DNA of 64,000 nucleotides, taken from NCBI GenBank assembly GCA_028023455.1, contig JAQFVV010006231.1, positions 3,181,478-3,245,477 of the forward strand. The letters run 5' to 3'. Every line of letters begins with the position of its first letter. Within the stretch, counting starts at the first letter, position 1. Shown here one piece after another: positions 39,601 to 51,600 of the stretch. This stretch comes from Epiperipatus broadwayi. Lineage: Eukaryota; Onychophora; Udeonychophora; Euonychophora; Peripatidae. Below the pieces are notes generated by a model. That model was not told where the DNA came from, did not search any database, and was given only the letters and a program-made list of their open reading frames with translations. Made by a program: the position numbers and the translations under genes.

Positions 39601-42600
39601 TCTCATAAAATGAATTATATGTAATTAACAGAATAAACTATCAATTATAGCTGGTAAATGTGTATGTATATACACAGACACACACATTCGTATTGAATAT
39701 ATTTCAGAAGTAATTTTATGTAAATCCTTTTTTGCTCTAACATGGAATTTGAGCTACCAGTAGATTCACAAATGGAAGATAGTGGAATGACTTTGAGATA
39801 TAGGGTTTACTAAGAAAAACCAATAAGCAATGCTACTCTAAGAATATTTTCTACTACTTTAGAAAACTGTTTCTGATACAAAGAATCTATTCTGTATTTT
39901 TCTTGTCCTTCTTTCCTTTTTCTCTCTACATTTTATTTTATCTTATTATCTTCAGTGACTTAAGTTAGTGTAGGACCTGGTCATTATGAATTCCCATGTT
40001 ATTACTCATCTATTTGCCCTTCTTAATATTCTTTAATTTCATGTATAATATATTTGATTTCTATCTCTTTTTTTGCATCAAATTTCCTTTACTTTGAAAA
40101 AGTAATGATGGGGACAGGTTTAATAGAATAGGAGATTCTAGCATGAGGAAATGCAATAAATAATAAGTCATATTTAAAACATTAGTTTCTCTTAGCAAGT
40201 GGTTAATATTTAGGTAGATCTATTTAGAGATCTCATTCTTATGATGAGATTGAAAGGATCTAAAAAAAAGGGATCTAAAAATGACCTACTTAAAAAAAAT
40301 CTTATTACATCATTAGGTTTGAGATATTTTTCTTTAACGAGTTTGAAGTAATAATGGTAATGTTTGAAAAGTAGCACTTCGTATAGTAATAAAAATATTT
40401 TTTTTACTTTTTTTTTTTGTAAATATAAATTCATGAAATATTCAAACTTAGCTTAATGTAAATTCTTCAAAACATGAACAGAAGGCAGTTCTTGAAGCCA
40501 AGAAACTACAAATTTAAATTTGATCTACTGTTAAACTTTCTTTTAGAGAAAGGAAGTTCAACTGATACTAATTGTTTTGGAATGGCAACTTGGTAAAGGA
40601 GACTGTGTAGAATTGGTTTTACTGAAAAGTCAGATTTAAATCTCATATTTTCAGAATCCCTAGAAGAATATTAATTACAGTAAAAATTATTTTATGCAAT
40701 GATGTCTACACTCATTTTATGTGATAACATTAAATTCAGAGAATTCAGAAAAAAGCAAGCTTTTATTCATTGTTGGATTTATTTAAATGCCATTAAAATA
40801 TACAGCTTTGTTTTTGAGATTTTATGGACATTAAATTTTAAATCATCTGAAAAGTGGCATAAACAAATAAGCATGATAAGCAATAATTTGTTTTATATCA
40901 TTGTTCTCTGGTGATATTTATGTAAAACTGAATTGCCATCAAACCTAGATAATGTTTCCAACCAGATTCTTGGACTAATTGCTGGCTATTGGATTTTAAC
41001 AGTTTCTTAGTGCCTTTTGTCATTTAGCAAGAAATAATATGAGGATCTGATTAGCACAACTATCTGATGTCATTTGATTATTGATATTTATATATTTGAT
41101 ATAGAGTATAATGATGGATTACTAATTCAGGCTACATGTCATTCTGAAGAACTGTTTGATGTTACCATTCACTGATTTTTTATATTTCCACATATAACTC
41201 TAAAGTAGAGAAAATACGTAATAACAAGAGTTTAAGTCATCCTACTTTAGAGTTATCTATGGAAATATGAAAGATCAATCAATGATAATATAATTTTATT
41301 TTAATTAGGAGAATCATATGATGCTTTGTTATGTTATATATAAACAGAAATGAAAAATGTAGTCTCAAAAATATAATTTAAATTTAATATGATAACAAAT
41401 GAAAAGGTCAACAAAGTAAAGATTTTTAACAGTTCATTATTAGAAGAACTGGTGTGTTTATGTGGCATCATCATCACTCATTACTAATCTCCAATATTAC
41501 CAAAGTGGTTACATTAAAAAATTCTTTTATCTGCACAAAAACATCATTAATGTTATTTAAACTTAGATTTATTTAGTTTTTTTTCTGTTAATTTTTATTG
41601 TATTCCTTTTATGTTTCAAAAGATTTTATTGATCAAATGTTACACAAGGGCTTTTTTTTTTTTTGCTTACATAGTATAGCAATAGAACTTTAGGAATTTT
41701 ACATTTAATCGTATGTAGAAATACATATATTTTATATATTTACATTAATAAGAATGACAACGAAATAATTATTGGTGCTTCTTATAATTAGAAATCTCAT
41801 GCTAGGATCTATAGTGTGGTGTATATTTATCCATTCTCTTTTATTGCTGCTTGAAATCTTTTCATCATTTTTATTTATTAGTTTATGTTTCTGCAGTATA
41901 TATCTATGTAGTAAGTAGTGCTGTAATTATTTCTAGAGTGATTCACAACTGATGAATATATACATTTACAGACACATGTGTAATAATACGAACATAAAAT
42001 TTAATATGTTGGATATAATGAATATTTATTAAATCTTTGTTAAATATGTTTTGCTTTTATAATTTATTAATGAGTAACAATCATTGATCTTAACATTAAC
42101 TTATTCGTTGTTATTGATACTAATAAAATTTTACCAGACATCAGTTAATTTTAACTGTATGCATATATTTTAGGTTATTAACCTAATGAAAATCAAAAAA
42201 GGGCAAAAGTCTCAGGTACCAGAAATTCCAAGGTTAGTTTACTTTTAATTATTGTTTAATATGTTGATTGTCTAATATTCTCCTTTTTCTTTGTTTATCA
42301 TATCAGCAATTTTAGTATCTTTATGAGAAATGAATATTAATTATTTTTTATTTTGAAATTAAATTCTTTATCCATAAATAGATTGATATTAGGCATTAGA
42401 ATAATTTAACCTGTCAATAATACTTGATTATTATTGGTAATAGTTTGTTGGTGCTTAACCCTACAACCCTTTCCCTTAACACAAATTCTTATACAATCTT
42501 AATATCCAGAACTAAATCATTTTAATAGTTAGTTGCTGTGAAGGTCATGTGATGTTTTAAATACCAGTGACAAATTGAGTTTTTATTCAAAATCTTTAAC

Positions 42601-45600
42601 TTTTGAGTTATCCCTCTATTACTGGGTTATATTGCACAATGCAATCTAAACTTTAATGAGCTCTTTATGTCATTAAAATGCAACTAAAAATATTTGAAAC
42701 TTTCTCCTACATCTTTTATTTTAATCTTGTAGTTTATTTTATTAGTATGCAGACATTTTTTATTTTATTTTTAGTAGGATTCATATTCTGCTTTTCTATT
42801 ATTTTAATATCTCAGAAATATATTAGAATGTTTTTTTTAAAAAAAACAAGTCAATTTTATTATTTATCATATTATAACCATATTTACAATTTTTAGATAA
42901 CTAAGGAAATGAATAAGAAAATATTTTTTAAAAGAAATATTTAAAATGTCAATCATCATTTAGAGAGACTAGTAGTAATAATCATATAATCAATTTATCA
43001 GAGATCATGTGCTATTTAGGCATTAAAGAGACAGACTGAGTACAGTTTCATTTAATTGAACAAGCTAGGAATTGTTTTTCCTTAGTTGCCAATCAAACCA
43101 ACTGTTTGTCATTCTTGACACCATGCAGAATAGTTGGAGATCCTGATTTCTATTGAGAATAACTCTATAATATATTGTTATTTTCAAAATTTGTAATTGA
43201 CAGAATATAATCAAAGATTCAGTATAATCAGTTATATTATTATGACTTAATAGATTATTGTCATATAAGCAATTTTACTTATTACTTACTGGAATGATTG
43301 AATATCTGCAATTATCAGTAACTGGGTATTCATGAATTTTTTTGGCAGAGAAGAATTATATTAAAGACATATCCAATTCCGCTGCTTTTGAGCGCATCTA
43401 ATTGAATATGCAAAAATAGTTTATCTGTAACTCTATGATTTTCCTTTTCTTTAAATATGTAATCTATGAATAATGTTAATATGCTAATACAAGAAAATAT
43501 TACATTCTGTTAGACAACTAAATAAATAATTTGCTGAGCATTGCTTTTGACTTGGAGGGGGGGGGGGGTCATAATCATAGCATTTCAGCTTTTTTCAAGT
43601 TTCCTTATAAGAACATTTGATAAAAGCTTTGCTTTATTTAAACACAAAATTGTTTAAAGATAATATATATATATGTTCCCCAAGAATATATGAATCATTA
43701 ATAACCATTAGTGTAACATTTAAAATTGCTTAGACAATTTAAATAATATATATTATATATAGAGCTCACAAAATAAGCTCTTAATAAGCTTTGAGAATAT
43801 CTTCATCCCCAGACTAGTTTCTGCTACTGGCATCATCAGTGAGATGCCAGGATATTCAAGCATTAGATTAAAAACACCAGAATAAGCCCAGCACTTTATC
43901 TAATGTAAAAACTCTGAAATTTTCAGACATCCATATGTCTTCCAATCCAGCTATCTAACTTAAATAGCCATATGGGATTGAACTAAGTTAAACTTTGGTA
44001 ATTTTATATTGCTGAAGCTATTATTACATGATGTATCTGAACTTAGTTCAGTCCCATATAGCTATTTAAGTTAGATAGCTGGATTGGAAGACATATGGAT
44101 GTCTGAAAATTTCAGAGTTTCTACTTAATAGTTATACATTAGATAAAGTGCTGGGCTTGTCCTGATGTTTTTAATCTAATGCTTGATACCTCACTGATGA
44201 TAGCAGTAGCAGAAACTGGTCTGGAGTTGAGGATATTCTCAAATGTTGTTAAGAGCTTATTTTGCGAGCTCTATATATAACATTTGTAAAAACCAAGTTT
44301 ATTAAATTAGGTCATGTGACATCTGACTTAATTTTATATATATATTGTGAGACAATAGTGTAGCAAAGATATGGCATAAAATAATTTTACAGAAATGATT
44401 AATAAAATAAAGCATGAGAATCAATAGTATGATATTCTGGTGGCGGAAAAATTATAAATGAAATAAAACCTATCTAATATATATATATATTATACACACA
44501 TGCTTATGTTTAAATATTATACACACATGTATATCTATGTATCATACAGAGAAGAAAAATGCAATAATAATAATAATATTTAACCAAACACTTTCAGTAC
44601 TTTATACTTGACTCATGACAAATAAACTAAACCTATATATATATATAAGTGTAATAATTCTCAAGGATAAATGGGTTTGTAAATAATCATTAAAAGCCAG
44701 TCAATACTTAGACAATCCCAATATCAATAACAATCAACAATTTGAATTTGTTGATTGTTATTGATATTGGGATTGTCTAAGTGTTGACTGGCTTTTAATA
44801 TGTATATAAAAGTTCTGGATATTAAATTAGATCAGTATAATATATTTCAACCAATTAAGATGATATATTAATTAAAAAGAAATTATAAAGAGTAACTAAT
44901 GGGAAATAAAACTTACAATGATATAATCAAAAAAGGGAGAGAGGCTGTTGTAAGATCCACTATTGTTGTATTTGAATTCTTAAAACTGAACTAACTAGAT
45001 TTTTGCTATGTGAATTTAAAATATAAACTAGGGTTTGAAGTCTTATAAATGTAATCTAGAGACACATGTTCAGTGGTGAATGAATTTGTATTTCATTATT
45101 GCATAGCATTACTGCAAGTTTTATAGTGGATACTTGCAAGCAGTGATGAATCAGTTATTTTATAAGCAGAGTATGAAAGGAGAGTATCTCATTTTTGTGT
45201 GTAACCAGAGCCTTATTATAGTGCATATTTTATTTCATTAATTTTATGAATTGCTAAAAATCTAGTTTAAAGTTATGTTAAAGAAATTATGGAAATAATA
45301 AATTAAAGTTGGAATTAATTTGTTAAAATTGTATCAAGCCAATAAATATCACATGACCACCACTTCTTATGCTTGTGTATAACTGTTGTTAAAACAGGAA
45401 AAACTCACTATACATATTGCCACATACAGCAAGCTAGAGTAATCAATGGATGCCAGAAGGCTTGTGCATAAAATCCCCATCTAGTGCCTGCTCATCCAAT
45501 ATCCCCAGACTAGTTTTTGGTTTGTGGCCTTCGTCAGTGAGGAGCCTTGGATCCTAAGATCTAGGTGCAGTGCTTTCAGATCCAAGGCTTCTCACTGACA

Positions 45601-48600
45601 AAAGCCACAAGCCAGAAACTAGTCTGGGGATATTGGATGAGTAAGCACTAGATGGGCATTTTATGCACAAGTCTTCTGGCATCCATTGATTACTCTAGCT
45701 TGCTGTGTGTGGCAATACGTATAGTGAGTTTTGCCTGTATTAAAATTGTATCACACAATTTATTATTTATATTTGTACAATATATATGATTAATATTTAC
45801 TGAGGCTATAACCTCGATAATATGCATGTGAAATGCGATAGTAGGGACCTCTACAGGTGTTTTAACCACAAGCTTATGCTATGGAAGAAAAGAGGGGAAA
45901 GAGAAAATAATAAATAGTAATATATTATAAAATCAGTTTTTTGTGAATTTGAGAACAAGGGCAACTGAATCCTATAAAATATTATTTAAGAAAGTTTACC
46001 AATAAAGAATCAAAAATCATCTTGAGGTTTTAATTCTTTTAGATGTTAAAAGGTAGTACCTTCTAGATAATTTCTGAATTATGTAAAAAACAAAATAAGT
46101 TCAAGGGCATTAAATAGATTTCCTTAGGAATTAAGTCAGAAAGGGGCTCACTATTTTGACTATGATCAATGGATCTCATATTTGTCTTGAATATTTTATT
46201 GTGAACACAACCATTATGGTTGATTCATCATTATTTTGTGCATCAGAAATGGAGAATATATTAAGCACCTTTTCCTTGCCTATGATATATATTATTAACT
46301 CTAATCCCTGTACAAAATATGCATGTTGAATAAAATAAATAAAATACTTTCAATTATTTCTTATATAATGGCATGTTATGATGGGCTTAACAAAAGCAAA
46401 AATCTAATTGGCTTAATTATTTTTTAATTTTTGGCATTTTTATTTTTTTAAAAAAACAGCACTATTGGCTAATCTGACGATATTACATCATTATATGAAA
46501 TTTTATTTCTGTTTTATTTATTAAACATAACTTACAAATACATATATATAGACACAGGTATATAATAAGCCTGTGATTCAATTAAATATCTATTTAAAGT
46601 AAATGAATTTTTAAAAAATCCCATCTTAAAAAACTTATTTCTTAGTTTTTAAATTAACATCATAAAGTAATAAGTTAAGTCAAACAATAATGTTAGAGAC
46701 TATATAGCATACTACTTAATAAAATCATTTTCCAGTAAGATATGTAATCTGATTTCTTTTTTAGTGCTATCAAAAATAGAGTATAGTAATTCAAAACTAA
46801 TAATTTATTTGCATTCTTATGATTATAAAATCTTAATTAATTCTGCTATGCAAACTTTAAAGAAAATCATATATACAGGAAATAGTCATTTATAGTTTCA
46901 TATATAAAATAGGTCACTATGTAAATATTAATGTAATGGATTTCATTTTAAAAATACAAGTTATTTGTTGATAAAAATGGTGGCCAAGGCATTTGGGGAA
47001 CCACACTGATGATGATGATGATAGGATTATCCCTATATATTGATCAATTTATGAATAAATATATAATTGAATGATATCAAGTCATTCTTTCTGTACAAAA
47101 TTTTATTTTAATTAAAAATTTCATCAATATAATAAAAAATATGTCAATCATCAATAAAAAGTCGTTGCTGTATAAATCAGTGTATAAATTAGATTTAAGT
47201 TTTAGCAGATAATTCTGAATATAATAATTATAAATGAATAGTATTATGAAAATAATCAAAGGATTTTTTAAACAGTTTAAAATCTTAATATTTACAAAAG
47301 TTCATTTCATAGACATTTTATAGGCCAAAAAAAAAAATATTATTGTTTTTTTATACTCTCCATAAGTATGTATCTGTTCTTTATACATTTATTCCATTTC
47401 TTATACAAATGCATAGAAATAATATCTTTATCTATTAATTTAACAAATTTTAATACTATTTTTTGCTAATCTATTTTTATTTATATAAATTAAAAGACTG
47501 AAGTGGAGTTGGGCTGAACATATTGCTAAAAGAGATGGTAATAGATAGACAATTGAAATCTTAAACTGGATTCCAAGAGATTGTAAAAGACCCAGAAAGA
47601 GACCACAAGTGAGATGGATGGATGAAATAAGAAAGTGTGCAAGAGAAGAAAAGCTAAAGATCGGAGAAGATGGATTGAACTTGGAGAGACCTTAATGCTG
47701 CAGTGGATTGACAATGGTTGATGATGATGATGATTATAACTTTTCAAACATTTTAAATTTGTTTTTATTTTATCTCATTAGAAAAAAAAAAGGCCATCCT
47801 ATTTATTCTTGAATAGTCTTATTTGTGTACACAATTCACCAACCAATACCTTTTCTATTTAAAAATTTCCAAGTTACAAAATGTCTTATTTTCAAATATT
47901 GAAGCAGTTTGCTCTCACCTTTTCCAAATTATTCTATATCTTATATTTATTATATAAAAAATATAACATAAACATATTTTTAATCAATTCCATTTTCCTT
48001 CTTGGCTCATCTCTAATTGCCAGTTATTCATATAATTATTTTTCCTATTTAATGGAGAACATAAATGTTTGCATATTCTTTAAGAAAAATGTCTTCTATT
48101 TTCCATCCTTTTACTAATTACAATCACTAAATTTAATTTTCATGTTTCTTTCTGCACATATTTCTAATGACATCTTCTGTAAAAAAAAAAAGAAAAGAAA
48201 GAGCCGCCATAATATATGCAGTTGTTAGCGCTCTCTATGAGCCAGTTTTAAAAGTTTAAAACAGTTTTAATATCATTAATTATACTTTAATATCAGTATT
48301 TGAAACAATATTTAACACATATATAAAAGAATAAATGTATATACCGTAGATAATATATAATAAAATAAATTATATAAGAATATATAGATAATTATCTGCT
48401 GTGTACAGCCACTCACTCGGCTTAACAATCAGGTAAATAGACAGCAGAAACCAAATGATTAGACAAATAGTTTAATAGAATTATCAGTCGGAATAATAAT
48501 ATTACATATATAGTTATAAGACAATTAAGTTTAACTTACGAACACTGGCCATAAAGGCATACGAAAAACATAATATAGACCGGTGTGGCCTGCAAAGTTT

Positions 48601-51600
48601 CTAGGTCCACTTTTTAACCTTCAGTGGTGGAATTCACTGGGTTTATTCTGTTGCTAAGTTAAAACTCTTGACCTTCATGTGCATTTAATGAGTTCCCCGC
48701 TACAAGTGCTGCTTAGTTATTTTTTGTTCTTTCTTTTTTCTTGTTAAGGAATGTTTTAGAAACCAATTAATTCTCCTATTGTCTACTTTTAGTAATCAGC
48801 ACTTTTAATCTAGCTGCTTAATTAGTTTCTAATCTGAAGCGCTTATCTTTAATAGCATACCAAATTTAATTACAAAATTCCTGTCTATTTCATCTAATAA
48901 AACTTATTTTAATAAAACATTAATTATTATATGCTTATTTTAACAAAACTTATTAATTATTATACACATATATAGCACCTCCACCACTTCAGAAATTATT
49001 GTTTCTGAAGTCTTACATAATCTTTTAAGTACGCAGGTTCTTTTCTTGGTTCTTTTCTTGCTCTTGAAAATCTTTATGGAGATGTTTTCTCTTCTACTGG
49101 CGTTTTGTTGGTCTCTTGATTGTCGTACTTCTCTTCTACTGGTGTTTTGTTGGCTCCTTCAGTTTCTTGATCGTCGGATTTCTCTTCGCTTTTGGGAATG
49201 CGCAGTGCTGCAGTACTTCCGGTTTGCACTTATTCTTCTCGACGTCTCACATGATTTATGTGCTTGCGCATTGTTTTTCCAGTTTCTGTCTCTACAAGTA
49301 TTATTTGTTTTGACAGAATTTCTTTTATGAAGGCCTTCACCGAGTACTTCCTGATAATGTCTCTAACCCAGACTTTTTCTCCTTTGGAGTAAGTAGTATC
49401 TCCAGTGTTGCTTTCGTAATGTGTAAAGTTTTGTTCTGGGTGGAGTAATAATAGTTTCGTGCAGAGTTTTCATCCGAAAATTAATTCTGCAGGAGATTTG
49501 CCTGTAGCACACGGAGTACTATGTTGATATAATAAGGCAGAATGTAAGGTGTCTTGTATATTTGCAGTGCCTTACTTCCGTAACGTTTGCTTCAAAGTTT
49601 GTACTGCCTTTTCTGCAATACCATTGAACTCCGGGTCATATGGGGGCATGGCTAAGTGTTTAATTTCCCATTCTGTGAGAAATTCTTCAAATTTAGTGGA
49701 TGTGAAACTGGTACCATTGTCAGACACAATTGTTTCAGGAATCCCATGAAAAGCAAAAATCTCCTTCAGTTTTGCGATTGTTTCTTCAGTACTGGTGTTT
49801 TTCACTACTCTATATTCCATCCACTTTGAATAAGCATCGATCACTACCAAAAATATAAAGCCGTGAAACGGTTCAGCATGGTCAACATGAATACGGTTCC
49901 ACGCTCTTTCAGCTGCCGGCCAAGCAGCATATTTTTTCTCATGCATATTTGCATTTATTTGGCAACTTTCACATGATTTCACATATTTCTCTATATCAAT
50001 ATTTATTGCGGGCCACCATATATAACTACGAGCCAGAGCTTTGGCCCACACTATCCCAGGATAACCTCGATGAATTAAGTGAAGAATCTTATTTCGTCCA
50101 CTGCTCGGTATCAACACTCTATCTTCCATTAAAATACATCCCTTGTTTATGGACAGTCTTTGTCTTACGTCCCATAAAGTTTTATGTAGTCTCTCGGGCC
50201 GACTTTGTGGCCAGCCTTTGCTGATCCATTTACTTAAGTGTTTATATCCATGGTCAGCTTTAGTCCAATTAGCTACCTTTTCACTGGTTATTAATTTGTT
50301 GTTCCAATTATCGATATAGTTAATAGTTTGGTCGTCTTTTTGTAATTCAGCTTTAATGGGCATTCTTGACAGTGCGTCTGCATGTTTAATGATCTTTTCT
50401 TTTTTGAAATTTAGATCAAAATCATAGCCTGATAACAGATTAACCCAACATAACATTCTAGGGCTTAGATGATCAGGGGCAGTTTTATTTTTTGCTAATA
50501 ATCCCAACAGCGGTTTATGATCGGTAAAGATTTTGAACTGTTGACTATACAAATATTGATGAAACTTTTTTATCGCAAATATGATAGCCAGTGCCTCTTT
50601 ATCTAGTTGACTATAATTTTGCTCAGCTTTTGTTAACGTTCTGGAAGCATAGACAATTGTCACCGTCAGCTACTGTATGGCTTAAGACTGCTCCTACTCC
50701 AACTTCGGATGCATCTGTTGTCAATATCAATTCGAGGCTACTGTTGTAGTGTACTAATAAGCTGTTTGACGTTAATAATTCTTTCGTGTAACAAAAAGCT
50801 TTTTCTTGGGGTTGATCCCAAATCCATTTTTGGCTCTTTTTTAATAAATTGTATAGCGGTTTTGCTATGTGAGCTTTCCCCTTAAAAAAAACTTCAAAAT
50901 AATTAAGAAGTCCTAAGAAAGCTTGAAGTTCTTAACATTTTTGGGTCTTCGTGCTTCCTTTACGGCTGCAATTTTTTGAGGGTTGGGTCTCTTTCCCTTT
51001 TTTGAGATTATGTGTCCCAGGAATTTTAATTCAGTTGCCATCCAGATACATTTGTCTGAGTTTATTTTAGCTCCGAAACTACATAACTTGTCGCAAACTT
51101 TTAAAACTCGTTCACGTAATTCCTCTTCTGAATTGGCCATGACCAAAATATCATCAAAATACGGTATTACACCATCCATTTGCTGGAACAGCATGTCCAT
51201 TTTGGCCTGGAAAATATTTGGTGCAACCGTAATTCCATAAGGCAATCTATTATACTTAAACAATCCCTTATGTGTTGTAATAGTTAGCAATTCTGAGGTG
51301 CGTTCAGAAACTGGTATCTGGTGAAATGCGGCCTTTAAATCAATTTTAGCGTAGTGACTTGCCTTTTGCATATTTGCCAGTATTTCCCTGACATTTGGTA
51401 CAGGATACTGACTTTTAGTGAGGTTTTTATTTATTGTGGTCCTATAATCTCCGCAAATGCGGATCTGCCCATTTGGCTTAGATATAACCACGATTGGAGT
51501 GGCCCATTCCGTTTTCTCGACTGGCATTAATACACCTTTACTAACCAGATTTATCAACTCTTGTTCCACCTTAGTTTGCAGTGCAGAAGGAACTTTTCTG

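Larger units (their letters stand above)
36481..42173 (+). other. PLD intron with foldback repeats
   Basis: Contains a 52-bp tandem duplication, a hammerhead-family fragment and two inverted repeats listed below. 39300-41150 has nothing I can identify. Confidence 0.65.
43754..44278. mobile_element. Foldback element with two opposed hammerhead motifs
   Basis: The arms (about 43754-43985 and 44036-44278) start TATATAGAGCTC and end GAGCTCTATATA and are reverse complements along their length. Shared modules are ATCTAATG...AAGTGCTGGGCTT, AGACATATGGATGTCTG and TATTTAAGTTAGATAGCTGG. Hammerhead motifs sit near the outer part of each arm, in opposite orientation. No protein. Confidence 0.82.
45337..45739. 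mobile_element. 403-bp foldback element with 14-bp target-site duplication
   Basis: TTAAAATTGTATCA is repeated exactly at 45323-45336 and 45740-45753. Between them lies the foldback: AGCCAATAAATATCACATGA at the start, arms from about 45396-45555 and 45580-45739, and AGTTTTGCCTGTA at the end. Opposed hammerhead motifs occur at 45502-45543 (minus) and 45589-45630 (plus). The duplication proves insertion as a unit and fits retrotransposition with staggered nicks. Confidence 0.85.
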
